A DNA stretch of 64,000 nucleotides. It comes from Pontibacter indicus. GTDB taxonomy: Bacteria; Bacteroidota; Bacteroidia; Cytophagales; Hymenobacteraceae. This document shows positions 52,971 through 62,648 of this stretch, piece by piece. The translations under genes and the position numbers were made by a program. Where the stretch lies: contig NZ_FTPP01000004.1 in assembly GCF_900156345.1 (NCBI RefSeq), positions 62,001 to 126,000 on the forward strand, read 5' to 3'. Under the pieces are notes generated by a model. It was not told the origin of the DNA. It was given only the letters and a program-made list of their open reading frames with translations, and did not search any database. Positions within the stretch are counted from its first letter, which is position 1, and each line of letters starts with the position of its first letter.

Positions 52971-54872
52971 TTAGAAATCAGTGTCGAGGCCAAAGCGCTG
53001 CTTTAAATCGACGAGCACCGGGTATTTCTCGGCCAGGTAGTTGAATTTGTCCTGCGAGGTATACAGTTTGCGCTCATCCTGCACTTCCATCACCTCGGCT
53101 CTCAGCTTAATGCTGCGGTTGCCTGTCTGCTGTTTCAGTTCACGCAAAATCTCGGGGCGCAGTGTCGTGAACTGGTCCATCATTACGTGGTTCTCCAGGT
53201 GCAGCACAATCTCGTTACCCTCCCCAATGTGGAACTGACGGTTGAGCAAGGTATACTCCATCATGTTCTCGCCTTTTTTGCGGCGCAGGATGGCGTGCCA
53301 CACCGTGTTCAGGCGGGCCTGGTCGAGCGGTGCGGTGGCGCTGTAGGCTGTGTCGTCTTCTTCTTCCGCCACGGCCACATCGGCTATAGCTGCAGGCGGG
53401 TTCTGCAGATCTTTGAGGCTTGGCAGTTTGCCGAGCTTTTTCTGAGGCGGCACAGGTATAGAAGGACGCTGCGCGACAGGTGCCGGCTGCGCGTCTTGCG
53501 CAGGCGACAAGCGGCCATCGGGCGTTACGTGCTGGGGTTTGGGCGGCTGTTGCAGCTCCTCAGAAGGTACATGGCCCTGTCGGTGGGGTTGCTGCAGGCT
53601 CTCCGAAGGTATAGCTGTGCCCTGCTGCTGCATGGCGGCTGAAGGCACCGAGCCGTTAGCGGGCTGCTGCATCGCTGCCGAAGGTATAGCCGGGGCACCA
53701 ACTGACTTGGTAGCGGCTGGTGCCGGGGCTGCTACCTTAGCTTTTTTTGATTCGGCTCCTTCCTGGGCAAAGCTAAAGGCCGCGTTGAGGTGCGCCATTT
53801 TCATCAGGCACAGCTCCACATGCAGGCGCTGGTTTTTGCTGCTCTTGTAGTGCATGTCGCAGGTGCTCACCAGGTTCAGGCCCGACAGCAGGAAACTCAC
53901 GTTCGCCTGCTGCGACTGTTCGGCATACCTGGCTTTGATGTTGTCCGATACTTCGAGCAGTTGTACCGTCTGCACGTCTTTGCATACCAGCAGGCTGCGG
54001 AAGTGCTCGCCTATACCGATCAGGAAGTTATGCGCATCGAAACCGTTCTTCAGAATTTCATCAAACAACAACAAAGCGCCCGATAAATTCTGGTGAAGCA
54101 GGTGGTCTGTCAGGCGGAAGTAGTAGTCGTAGTCCAGGATGTGCAGGTTCTCGACCGTGGCCTTGTAGGTCACGTTGTGGCCGGAGAAGGTCACCATCTG
54201 GTCGAAGATCGACAGGGCGTCTCGCAAGGCGCCGTCGGCCTTCTGCGAGATCAGGTGCAGGGCGTCGGCCTCGGCCTGTATGCTTTCTTTTTGGGCGATA
54301 TTGCCCAGGTGGCGCACCATATCCTCGATCCGGATTCTGTTGAAGTCGAAGATCTGGCAGCGCGACAGGATGGTCGGGATGATCTTGTGGCGTTCCGTGG
54401 TGGCCAGGATGAAAATGGCATAGGCAGGCGGCTCCTCCAGCGTCTTCAGGAAGGCGTTGAAGGCCTGGTTCGAGAGCATGTGCACCTCGTCTATGATGTA
54501 GATCTTGTATTTGCCGGTCTGTGGGGCGTAGCGTACCTGCTCCACCAGGTTCCGGATATCCTCTACCGAGTTGTTGGAGGCGGCATCGAGCTCGTGGATG
54601 TTAAAAGAGCTGTTGGAGTTGAAGCTGCGGCACGATTCGCACTCGTTGCAGGCCTCTACCTCCGGGGTGATGTTCTGGCAGTTAATGGTCTTAGCCAGGA
54701 TACGGGCACAGGTGGTTTTGCCCACACCACGCGGACCACAAAAAAGGAATGCCTGCGCCAAATGATGGCTGCTGATGGCGTTTTTGAGGGTGTTGGTGAT
54801 GTGGTGCTGCCCCACCACGCTGTCGAACGTGGCCGGACGGTATTTACGCGCTGATACTACAAAATTTTCCAT
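52971..54872 (-). CDS. dnaX: DNA polymerase III clamp-loader subunit gamma/tau
   Basis: A 633-residue clamp-loader ATPase. Domains I-III (about 1-370) carry Walker A GPRGVGKTTCARIL, the zinc module CQN-CNECESC, Walker B YIIDEVHMLS and the SRC arginine-finger motif in TILSRCQIFDF. A proline/glutamine-rich linker (about 378-480) has four degenerate repeats of IPS(A/E)xxQQP, and a tau-like C-terminal domain follows. At codons 375-378 an A7 slippery run with an immediate -1 frame stop may yield a short gamma form of 378 residues (see the separate entry). A TATCTTTG -7-like box lies just upstream of the start at 54879-54886. Confidence 0.96.
   Translation of the reverse strand: MENFVVSARKYRPATFDSVVGQHHITNTLKNAISSHHLAQAFLFCGPRGVGKTTCARILAKTINCQNITPEVEACNECESCRSFNSNSSFNIHELDAASNNSVEDIRNLVEQVRYAPQTGKYKIYIIDEVHMLSNQAFNAFLKTLEEPPAYAIFILATTERHKIIPTILSRCQIFDFNRIRIEDMVRHLGNIAQKESIQAEADALHLISQKADGALRDALSIFDQMVTFSGHNVTYKATVENLHILDYDYYFRLTDHLLHQNLSGALLLFDEILKNGFDAHNFLIGIGEHFRSLLVCKDVQTVQLLEVSDNIKARYAEQSQQANVSFLLSGLNLVSTCDMHYKSSKNQRLHVELCLMKMAHLNAAFSFAQEGAESKKAKVAAPAPAATKSVGAPAIPSAAMQQPANGSVPSAAMQQQGTAIPSESLQQPHRQGHVPSEELQQPPKPQHVTPDGRLSPAQDAQPAPVAQRPSIPVPPQKKLGKLPSLKDLQNPPAAIADVAVAEEEDDTAYSATAPLDQARLNTVWHAILRRKKGENMMEYTLLNRQFHIGEGNEIVLHLENHVMMDQFTTLRPEILRELKQQTGNRSIKLRAEVMEVQDERKLYTSQDKFNYLAEKYPVLVDLKQRFGLDTDF
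53709..53748 (-). promoter_or_regulatory. candidate programmed -1 frameshift signal in dnaX
   Basis: On the coding (minus) strand the codons are GAA TCA AAA AAA GCT AAG. The A7 run (53742-53748) is a slippery A_AAA_AAA heptamer in the correct phase. A -1 slip reads AGC then TAA, giving a protein ending after Ser378. An AGGAAGGAG Shine-Dalgarno-like sequence lies 7 nt upstream of the run. Five nt downstream a GGTAGC/GCTACC stem (53731-53736 with 53709-53714) can form. All four parts are arranged as in the Escherichia coli dnaX cassette. Transcriptional slippage on the A run is an alternative route. Confidence 0.7.
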
Positions 54873-55250
54873 TCCCTACAAAGATAATCAATCTGATGCT
54901 CAGATGGGAGTGCTTTTTATACACTAGTTTTCCAAGGGTTTATCCACAGTGTTTAGCAGGCCGAATGGAGACAAACTGCAGAAAAAAATCTTTAAGTTGC
55001 ACCACGCAAAGTCTATATATAAAATAAACTATACAGAAAAAAAGGTACCTGCGAGCTGTTTATTTTTACTCAAAGCAATGATGTTGTATTTGCTTTATTT
55101 AATTATTTAGAAAAATAGTATAAGTTACTTTTTGCTCTGATAATTCCTGTTTTTCGTGCTGTAAGCTCTTTACTTTTAGGAAGTTAATTACTCCGCTCCA
55201 ACAATCCGTGCCTTCCAACCGCGATTGTCTAACTCTTAAAAACTTAGCGC
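54873..55250. other. AT-rich divergent promoter region
   Basis: 378 bp between dnaX (minus) and the M36 protease gene (plus). It is AT-rich with several A and T runs and no convincing reading frame. It should hold both promoters. TATCTTTG (54879-54886, minus) is a -7 candidate for dnaX, and TACTTTTA (about 55171-55178, plus) is a weak one for the protease. Confidence 0.5.
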
Positions 55251-58200
55251 ATGAAAACACATGTACAACTGCACTGGCAGCTCCTGCTGCTGGTCGTATT
55301 CCTGTCCGGAACCTTTACCGCCTTCGGGCAGGGGAAGTCCGACCAAAGGCCTGTCCCGCAGGCGGCTTTGAACCACATTCAGCAAAACAAAAAACAACTC
55401 GAATTAGAAGACGAGGACGTAGCCGAGCTCGAACTGGGCAGCGAAAGCGAGAGCCCAAAAAGCGGCATGAAGCACCTCTACATCAAGCAACTCTACCGAG
55501 GGATTGAGGTACATGGCGCCGTGACCAACATCAGCATGAGCAAAGAGGGCCGTGTGCTCACAATGGGCAACCGCATGCACAAGCAGGTGGGCAAGTGGGT
55601 AAAATCGAACCAGCCGGGCCTGGACGCTGCCGGGGCCGTGGCCGCCGCTGCCCAGCACTTAGGCATCGCCATGAAAGAGCCGCTGACTATACAGGAGCGG
55701 GGCAATGGCCGCAACAGAGCGGTCGTCTTCTCCAAAGCGGGCATCTCGCTCGAGCCTATACCTGCCAAACTGGTTTACCAGCCCATGAAAGACGGCAGTC
55801 TGCGCCTGGCCTGGGAAGTGTCCATCTACGAACTGGATGCCCAGAACTGGTGGAACATCCGCCTGGATGCCACCACAGGCGCTGTGCTCGACAAAGACAA
55901 CATGGTGGTACACTGCCAGTTCGAGAATGACGGCCCCGGAGGCAGCTTTATGCACGAAGACCACAGCCATACCTTGGCCTCGCCTTATGTAGCGGCGCCT
56001 CAGGCAAGCATCGTGCGCGTATCCAATGCCTACAATGTGTTTGCCATGCCGGTGGAGAGCCCGAGCCATGGACCGCGTTCCATGGTGAGCACCTCCGCTG
56101 CCCATCAAACGGCCTCGCCGCAAGGCTGGCACACCGAAACCAGAACGCGTGGCAATAACGTGTACGCCTACGAAGATCCCATTAACAACAACAGCTGGAG
56201 CCTCAACTACAGCCCAGACGGCGGACCGGAGCTAAGCTTCGACTTTCCGATCGACTTCACTAAACCGCCGGTAGAGAACCGCGACGCGGCCATCACCAAC
56301 CTGTTTTACTGGAACAACGTGATTCATGATGTGTGGTATCAATATGGCTTTGACGAGGCCAGCGGCAACTTCCAACTCAACAACTACGGCCGTGGCGGAT
56401 CGCAGGGTGACCCGGTGCTGGCTGAGGCGCAGGACAACCGCAACGGCACTTCCCGCAACAACGCCAACTTCTCCACGCCGGCCGACGGTTTTGCGCCCCG
56501 CATGCAGATGTACCTGTGGAGCAGCCCGCCCGATCCGGACATGGTGTCTGTTTCTTCGCCAGCCTCAGTGGCCGGCAGCTACCCGGCAACGGAAGCGGCC
56601 TGGGCCCGGAAACTCACCTCAGACCCTGTAGTCGGCAAACTGGTGGTAGGGCAAGGCACATCGGCTGTACCACAGGAAGGCTGCGGCGTGCTCTCTAACA
56701 CGGCCGAGGTTGCCGGTAACATCGCTGTGGCGTACAGAGGAAACTGTCCGTTTACGGAAAAAGTAGAAGCAGCCCAACTGGCAGGTGCCATTGCTGTGAT
56801 CGTGATCAATAATGCCCCAGGCGACCCGATTGCGATGGGAGGAACACCGACTATGCCTATTACGATACCTGCTGTGATGATCAGCCAGGAGGCAGGCGCC
56901 TTGCTGAGAGCCCGCCTGGATGCCGGCGAGGATGTGATCGTTCGCCTGAAGGACGATGGCAGACCGGAAATTGATGGCGACTTCGACAACGGCATCATCG
57001 TGCACGAGTACGGCCACGGCATCTCCAACCGCCTGACGGGCGGGCGCACGGTGACGGGCTGCCTGAGCAACGCCGAGCAGATGGGAGAGGGCTGGAGCGA
57101 CTGGTTCGGCCTGATGATGACCATGAAGCCCGGTGACACAGGCGCTAAAAAGCGCGGCATCGGTACCTATGCACAGGGGCAGGCCACTGACGGAAACGGC
57201 ATCCGCCCTGCTCCTTACTCTACGGATTTCGGCATCAACGCGCATACCTATGCTTCTACGAACAACGCGGCTATCAGCCAGCCGCACGGGGTGGGCTTTG
57301 TGTGGTCTACCATGCTCTGGGATATGACCTGGGCGATGATCGACAAATACGGTTTCGATGCGGACCTGTACCATGGTAAAGGTGGCAACAACATGGCCAT
57401 GCAGCTGGTGATCGACGGAATGAAGCTGCAGGTTTGCCGCCCTGGCTTCATCGACGGCCGCGACGCGATTCTGCTGGCCGACCGCCAGAACTATGAGGGT
57501 GCCAACCAGGAACTGATCTGGAAGGTGTTTGCCAGAAGAGGACTGGGCTACAGCGCCAAACAAGGGTTGAGCACCAACCGCTTCGATCAGGTAGAGGCCT
57601 TCGATCTGCCGGAAACATACGCCTGCACGACTCCGCTTACCCTGGAGGCGGTGGCCACTTCGAACGTTTACACAGGCGGCGTGGCCTCTAACCTATACCT
57701 GGGCTACGGTCCGCAGAATGTGCGCCTGCAGGCGGGTGGCGATGCCGACAACGTGTATACCTGGAGCGGACCAGAAGGCCTGAGCGCAACGACAGGTGCC
57801 AGCGTGACATTCACGCCGAAAGCTGCTGGTACCTATACCTTCACGGTGCGCGCCGTGAACGGCGATGGCTGCATCAAGCACCAGACGATCACGATAACGG
57901 TGGTAGACGTGCGCTGCGGCGATGGCAAGAAGAAAGACAAAGTACTGGTATGTGTGGATGGTGTGGCAGAATGTGTGGCTCCGAATGCAGTGCCATACCT
58001 GCTCACAGCTGCCAAAGGAAGCCTGGGTAACTGTGGACTGGCTGCGACAGCAACCGCCGCTGCCAAAGCTGAGATCAGTGCTGAGAAAATGGCCCTGCGT
58101 GCCGTGCCGAACCCATTCGGTGCTAAAACCGACATTGGTTTCACGCTAACGCAAGATGGCAGCTATAAACTGGAGGTGCTCGATATGCGAGGTGCTGTAG

Positions 58201-58346
58201 TAGCTGTTCTGGCACATGGTACAGGTAGTGCAGGCCAGCATCATACCTATCAGTTCGAAAGAGGCAGACTGGCCGGAGGCATGTACATTGCCCGACTGGT
58301 AACCGACGAAGGGGTTTCTTTCATCCGAATCCTGATTCAAAAATAA
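55251..58346 (+). CDS. M36 fungalysin-type metalloprotease with T9SS sorting domain
   Basis: A 1031-residue secreted zinc protease. In order: signal peptide (about 1-27), a fungalysin/thermolysin propeptide (FTP) inhibitory region (about 60-220), the M36 catalytic region with the zinc motif HEYGH at residues 585-589 and a GEGWSDW glutamate at 613, and a protease-associated (PA) domain inserted at about 450-570 (GCGVLSNTAEVAGNIAVAYRGNCPF). After a PKD-like region (about 800-880) comes a T9SS type A C-terminal domain (VPNPFGAKTDIGF to the end). It is probably exported to the surface or medium for protein degradation. The start at 55251 gives the clear signal peptide. Confidence 0.94.
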   Translation: MKTHVQLHWQLLLLVVFLSGTFTAFGQGKSDQRPVPQAALNHIQQNKKQLELEDEDVAELELGSESESPKSGMKHLYIKQLYRGIEVHGAVTNISMSKEGRVLTMGNRMHKQVGKWVKSNQPGLDAAGAVAAAAQHLGIAMKEPLTIQERGNGRNRAVVFSKAGISLEPIPAKLVYQPMKDGSLRLAWEVSIYELDAQNWWNIRLDATTGAVLDKDNMVVHCQFENDGPGGSFMHEDHSHTLASPYVAAPQASIVRVSNAYNVFAMPVESPSHGPRSMVSTSAAHQTASPQGWHTETRTRGNNVYAYEDPINNNSWSLNYSPDGGPELSFDFPIDFTKPPVENRDAAITNLFYWNNVIHDVWYQYGFDEASGNFQLNNYGRGGSQGDPVLAEAQDNRNGTSRNNANFSTPADGFAPRMQMYLWSSPPDPDMVSVSSPASVAGSYPATEAAWARKLTSDPVVGKLVVGQGTSAVPQEGCGVLSNTAEVAGNIAVAYRGNCPFTEKVEAAQLAGAIAVIVINNAPGDPIAMGGTPTMPITIPAVMISQEAGALLRARLDAGEDVIVRLKDDGRPEIDGDFDNGIIVHEYGHGISNRLTGGRTVTGCLSNAEQMGEGWSDWFGLMMTMKPGDTGAKKRGIGTYAQGQATDGNGIRPAPYSTDFGINAHTYASTNNAAISQPHGVGFVWSTMLWDMTWAMIDKYGFDADLYHGKGGNNMAMQLVIDGMKLQVCRPGFIDGRDAILLADRQNYEGANQELIWKVFARRGLGYSAKQGLSTNRFDQVEAFDLPETYACTTPLTLEAVATSNVYTGGVASNLYLGYGPQNVRLQAGGDADNVYTWSGPEGLSATTGASVTFTPKAAGTYTFTVRAVNGDGCIKHQTITITVVDVRCGDGKKKDKVLVCVDGVAECVAPNAVPYLLTAAKGSLGNCGLAATATAAAKAEISAEKMALRAVPNPFGAKTDIGFTLTQDGSYKLEVLDMRGAVVAVLAHGTGSAGQHHTYQFERGRLAGGMYIARLVTDEGVSFIRILIQK

Positions 58347-58375
58347 TGCATGTTTAACTCTCCTAACTAAGACAA

Positions 58376-58399
58376 GGCCGGTGACTAGTTTCACCGGCC
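58376..58399 (+). terminator. terminator after M36 protease gene
   Basis: A 9-bp perfect stem (GGCCGGTGA/TCACCGGCC) with a 6-nt loop, followed by TTTGTTTTTT, 29 bp past the stop. A repeat pair AGGTATAG-C-CTATACCT (58410-58426) lies directly after it and supplies the stop codon of the convergent cfa gene. Confidence 0.92.
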
Positions 58400-58424
58400 T
58401 TTGTTTTTTAGGTATAGCCTATAC

Positions 58425-59546
58425 CTACCGCACCGCTTCGTAGCCGCCGGGTATACCCTTCTTAGAAAGCACAAATTGCCACAACTGGTTGTTGCGCGCC
58501 CGGAAGGAACCAGCACTGGAGAGCAGGTAGTAAGTCCACATACGATAGAAACGCTCCCCATACTCCCCCTGTAGCTCGGGCCAGTGCCGGTTAAAGTTCT
58601 GGAACCAGGCCATCAGTGTCAGGTCGTAGTCTGGGCCGAAGTTGTGCAGGTCCTCCACCACAAAAACATGCTCCATGGCGGCACTCAGTTGCCGCAGCGA
58701 GGGAATCAGGCAGTTGGGGAAGATGTACTTGTCGATGAAAGGGTCAGGGGAGGTCTTGGAGAAGTTGACACCAATGGTGTGCAGCAAGAACAGGCCATTG
58801 TCTTTAAGGCAGCGGGCAGCCGTTTGCATATAGGTGCGGTGGTTGCGGTAGCCCACGTGCTCCGCCATCCCGATCGACACCACGTGGTCATACTGCTCGC
58901 GCACGTCGCGGTAATCCTGCAGCCTGATCTCGATAGGAAGCCCTTTGCAAAGCTCTTGAGCCAGCGCTGCCTGCTCCTTCGAAACCGTAATACCGACCAC
59001 TTCCACGCCATACGTTTCCGCCGCATACCGTGCAAAACTCCCCCAGCCACAGCCAATATCGAGCACCCGCTGCCCGGGCTGGAGGCGCAGCTTACGGCAA
59101 ACCAGATCCAGTTTGTTTTCCTGTGCCTGGTCGAGGTTATCGGCTTCTTTCCAATAGGCGCAGCTGTAGACCAAGCGTTTGTCGAGCATGCGCTGGTAGA
59201 GTTGGTTGCCGATGTCGTAGTGACGCTGCGCGTTGCAGGCCGCTTTGCCTTTGGGTTGCAGGTTGATCAGTTTCGCCAGCAGCACTTCCAACACGGTGCG
59301 CCAGCCAAAGCGGGCGCTTTTGTAAAGGTCGGCCCGCATCACCCTGAACACAAATTCATCGATCCGATCGCAGTCCCACCAGCCGTCCATGTAAGCCTCT
59401 CCTAAACCCAGCGAGCCTTGACTAAGCACACGTTTGTAAAAGCGATCATCATGCACCTGTAGGTCCCATGGGTTGGGTCCGCTGACGGTAATACCGGCGG
59501 TAGCCAGCATCGCAGCTACATGTTGCTGGAGGGAGGGGCTGTTCAT
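58425..59546 (-). CDS. cfa: cyclopropane-fatty-acyl-phospholipid synthase
   Basis: A 373-residue SAM-dependent methyltransferase that adds a methylene bridge to unsaturated phospholipid chains. The SAM site is VLDIGCGWGSFARYAAETYG. GITVSKEQAALAQELCKGLPIEIRLQDYRDV and SIGMAEHVGYRNHRTYM are characteristic of the family, as is the N-terminal region LGLGEAYMDGWWDCDRIDEFV. It has normal length (about 370-380) and no obvious partner gene. Its TAG stop is part of a TAGGTATAG repeat copy (minus strand). Confidence 0.95.
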   Translation of the reverse strand: MNSPSLQQHVAAMLATAGITVSGPNPWDLQVHDDRFYKRVLSQGSLGLGEAYMDGWWDCDRIDEFVFRVMRADLYKSARFGWRTVLEVLLAKLINLQPKGKAACNAQRHYDIGNQLYQRMLDKRLVYSCAYWKEADNLDQAQENKLDLVCRKLRLQPGQRVLDIGCGWGSFARYAAETYGVEVVGITVSKEQAALAQELCKGLPIEIRLQDYRDVREQYDHVVSIGMAEHVGYRNHRTYMQTAARCLKDNGLFLLHTIGVNFSKTSPDPFIDKYIFPNCLIPSLRQLSAAMEHVFVVEDLHNFGPDYDLTLMAWFQNFNRHWPELQGEYGERFYRMWTYYLLSSAGSFRARNNQLWQFVLSKKGIPGGYEAVR

Positions 59547-59628
59547 AAAGCAAGAGTATTTTGGAGGTATATACTCGTTTGCCTATGAACGGAAGTGGTT
59601 TTAAATAGTTAATAGTGAAAGGTATACG

Positions 59629-60987
59629 CTAAAAGGTGAGGGTGAAAACAGAGCCCACGCCCTCCTGCGATTCTACCTGGATGGAGCCTTTGTGCAATAG
59701 CATGATGTGCTTGGCCAGGCTGAGGCCTATACCTGATCCGTCTTTGTGCGAGGTGAAGAAAGGAATGAAAATACTCTCCATGAGTGCCTCCGGTATACCG
59801 GTGCCATTGTCACGTACCTCAACGTATACCTTGCCACTTTCCAGTTTGCCGGCACTGAGCCATACCTGCGGTTCCGGCACCTCTTTCACGGCCCGGGCCG
59901 CATTCAGGATGAGGTTAATCAGCACCTGTTCCAGCAGATTCACATCGCCGCTCAGGGTCAGGTCCGGCAACGATACCTGGCAGTGGAGGGCTATACCTTG
60001 CTCGGCCAGGCGTGGGCGCATGAGCGCGTCGATGCTGTTGAGTAGTTCCTGTATATAGACCGTGGTGAGCAGCAGCTGTTGCGATTTGTTGAGGTTGCGG
60101 TAGAACTGGGCAAAACGCAACAGACCCTCGCTTCGCTTCTTGATGATGGAAATGCCTTCCTCAGTGTCCTGCAGCAGCTCGTGGTTTGGCAGCTGCTGCC
60201 CCTTTGCCTCCTGTTCTTCGCGCTCTGCCTGCAGGTGTTTGCCCAGCGAGTCGGCCAGGGAGGCGATGGGGGCCACCGAGTTCATGATCTCGTGCGTCAT
60301 CACGCGCAGCAGTTTCTGCCAGGCTTCGGTTTCGGTTTCGTCCACGGCAGCGCTCACGTTCTTGATGGCGACCAGCGTGAGCGGGTGGTTTTGCATAGTG
60401 AAAGCGGTAGCAGAAAGCAGGAGTTGGGTGTTGCCCTGCGGGAGTTTCTGTTTCAGCAGCTTGTTCTCGCCGGGCTGCAGTTCCAGGATCGCCTCCAGCA
60501 GCTGCGGATAGCGCCGCTCCAGGTTGTCGAGGCTTTTGAGGTGCGGTATACCCAGTATTTTCTTGAAGGCATCGTTCACCCACTCCACCTGTCCCGCTTC
60601 GTCGTAGGCCATGATGCCCGTGTCTATGAGTTGCAGGATGGTTTGCATGTATTGAAACTGCGCCTCCTTCTCGATCTGTAATTGCTTGAAGGTATAGCTG
60701 ATCTGGTTGAAGGCCTGGTGCAGCGGCCCCAGCGAGTGATTGGAGGGGTTTTCGTTGAACTGCTGCGTGAAGTCGCGCTGCCGTACTGCCTGCAGAAACT
60801 TAGCCATTTCGTAATTGCTGCGGGTGACGTAATTGGCCAGTTCCCATACCTGCGCCAGCATCACCAAAATGCCGGAGCCTACTTGCAGCCAGGTGAACCT
60901 AACCAGGTAGACAGAGGTCAGCAGCATCATGCCCAGCAGCAGGATGAATCGGATCAGCAGGCCGAACTCGAGGCGCTTAAATTTCAT
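59629..60987 (-). CDS. PAS sensor histidine kinase, NtrY-like
   Basis: A 452-residue membrane histidine kinase. Two N-terminal helices (about 10-45) are followed by a HAMP-like linker, a PAS domain (about 115-200) with a VEWVNDAFKKILGIPHL pattern, then the dimerisation box MTHEIMNSVAPIASLADSL with the phosphorylated His, and an ATPase core with N box NLILNAARAV, G1 DNGTGIPE and G2 DGSGIGLSLAKHI. It overlaps the response regulator gene by 11 bp, so the pair is cotranscribed. The signal is unknown. Confidence 0.92.
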   Translation of the reverse strand: MKFKRLEFGLLIRFILLLGMMLLTSVYLVRFTWLQVGSGILVMLAQVWELANYVTRSNYEMAKFLQAVRQRDFTQQFNENPSNHSLGPLHQAFNQISYTFKQLQIEKEAQFQYMQTILQLIDTGIMAYDEAGQVEWVNDAFKKILGIPHLKSLDNLERRYPQLLEAILELQPGENKLLKQKLPQGNTQLLLSATAFTMQNHPLTLVAIKNVSAAVDETETEAWQKLLRVMTHEIMNSVAPIASLADSLGKHLQAEREEQEAKGQQLPNHELLQDTEEGISIIKKRSEGLLRFAQFYRNLNKSQQLLLTTVYIQELLNSIDALMRPRLAEQGIALHCQVSLPDLTLSGDVNLLEQVLINLILNAARAVKEVPEPQVWLSAGKLESGKVYVEVRDNGTGIPEALMESIFIPFFTSHKDGSGIGLSLAKHIMLLHKGSIQVESQEGVGSVFTLTF

Positions 60988-62356
60988 GCTTGTTCAGGCG
61001 GCGGTAGAGTGCGGTGCGGGTCAGGCCCAGCTCCTTGGCTGATTTGGAGATGTTGCCTTTGTTCTTCTCGAGTACCCGACGGATGGTTTCCCGCTCAATC
61101 TCGCTGAGCGGCAACTGCTGGTCGAACACCAATGCGCCAGCCGCAGCAGGCTGAGGGCCCTCCAGTTCCATGGCCGAGAAGCTGAAATCCTGTGGCTGCA
61201 GCACATTGCCCTCCGCCATGATGATGGCCCGCTCCACGGCATGCTGCAGCTCGCGGATGTTGCCAGGCCAGGTATGCTGCCGTAGTTTTTGAAGCGTGGC
61301 AGGCGTAAACTCAGGTATAGGCTTGTGGTTTTTGGGCGCGTAGTAAGCAGCAAAGTGCTGTGCCAGCAGCTCCACGTCGGCACCGCGTGTGCGCAAAGGC
61401 GGCAGCACCACCTCCACGGTGTTGATGCGATAAATTAAATCTTTGCGGAACAGGTTTTGGGCAGCCAACTGGTAAATGGGCGCATTGGTCGCCGTAATCA
61501 GTCGGATGTCCACTGGGATAGGCTGGTTAGAACCCAGCGGCGTCACCTGCCTGTTTTGCAGCACGGTAAGCAGCTTGGCCTGCATGGTGGGTGAGATGTT
61601 ACCGATCTCGTCGAGGAAGAGCGTGCCGCCGTTGGCCGCCTCAAAGCGACCCATCCGGTCTTCCTTGGCATCGGTGAAAGCGCCTTTTTTATACCCAAAC
61701 AATTCGCTCTCAAACAGCGAATCGGTGAGGGCGCCCACGTCCACGCTCACAAAAGGCTTGTCGGCCCGGAAGGACTTTTGGTGCAGCGCCCGGGCTACCA
61801 GCTCCTTGCCGGTACCGTTCTCGCCCAGTATGAGCACGTTGGCCTCTGTGGGTGCAATCTTATCGATCTTATACAGCACCTCGCGTATGGCTTCCGATTC
61901 GCCCAGTATAGGCGAGGCGTTGCTGTTCGTTTTACTTTTGGCAGCTTGCCCTTTCTGCTTCAGTTGCTTCGCCTCCAGGGCGTGGTGCAGCGTCTCGAGC
62001 AGTTTGTCGTTGTGCCATGGCTTCACAATAAAGTCGTAGGCACCTTCTTTGAGCGAGCGTACAGCCAGCTCCACATCGCCATAGGCTGTGATCAGGATCA
62101 CGGTGGCGTTGGGGTCTTTCTGGAGAATGCGGTTGAGCCAGTAGATGCCTTCGTTGCCGGTATGGAGGGCGCTTTTGAAGTTCATATCCAGGAAAATGAC
62201 ATCGAAGCGCTCCCTGTCGAGCAGCTTCAGCAGGTTTTCCGGGTTTTTCTCCGTCACCACCTCCTTAACCTCGGTCTTCAGCAACATCTTCATGGCGAAG
62301 AGCACATCGGCCTCATCGTCGACTACCAATACCCGTCCGTTTTTAACAGCAGCCAT
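60977..62356 (-). CDS. sigma-54-dependent response regulator, NtrC family
   Basis: A 459-residue regulator. The receiver domain (about 1-120) has VLVVDDEADV and the phospho-acceptor Asp in VIFLDMNF. The AAA+ domain has Walker A GENGTGKELVARAL, the L1 loop GAFTDAKEDR (GAFTGA with the second glycine replaced by Asp), and Walker B FLDEIGN. A Fis-type helix-turn-helix ends it (ISKSAKELGLTRTALYRRLNKHE). It activates RNA polymerase with sigma-54. I use the ATG at 62356. It faces, and may control, the ABC permease gene starting at 62649, though I found no -24/-12 site of normal spacing there. Confidence 0.92.
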   Translation of the reverse strand: MAAVKNGRVLVVDDEADVLFAMKMLLKTEVKEVVTEKNPENLLKLLDRERFDVIFLDMNFKSALHTGNEGIYWLNRILQKDPNATVILITAYGDVELAVRSLKEGAYDFIVKPWHNDKLLETLHHALEAKQLKQKGQAAKSKTNSNASPILGESEAIREVLYKIDKIAPTEANVLILGENGTGKELVARALHQKSFRADKPFVSVDVGALTDSLFESELFGYKKGAFTDAKEDRMGRFEAANGGTLFLDEIGNISPTMQAKLLTVLQNRQVTPLGSNQPIPVDIRLITATNAPIYQLAAQNLFRKDLIYRINTVEVVLPPLRTRGADVELLAQHFAAYYAPKNHKPIPEFTPATLQKLRQHTWPGNIRELQHAVERAIIMAEGNVLQPQDFSFSAMELEGPQPAAAGALVFDQQLPLSEIERETIRRVLEKNKGNISKSAKELGLTRTALYRRLNKHEI

Positions 62357-62648
62357 AAGCAAAAAAGCTAATTTACAATCCGAAGGTAATGAGTATTTCG
62401 CAATTTTACCTTAGGTAAAGCCAGTTTTTTGGGGCGGTCAGGATGTGTTGCGAAAGCGCACATTTATACCTGGCGAATGTGTATCGTAAACGGACAATCT
62501 GTTTCTATTGCGTCTGTATAATTAGCTTTTAATCAATGTATTAGGAATGTGGCACTTTTATTTCTTGCCTTTAACAGGTCCATGATGGCTGCGTGCTGTC
62601 AGGTATGCTGAAAATGAATTGGAGGAAGTAACAGAACTATAAAAAACG

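Noticed and set aside
62549..62570. TGGCAC...TTGC resembling a sigma-54 promoter before the ABC permease gene
   Set aside because: The spacing between GG and GC is 14 nt instead of 10, so it does not fit the -24/-12 consensus.
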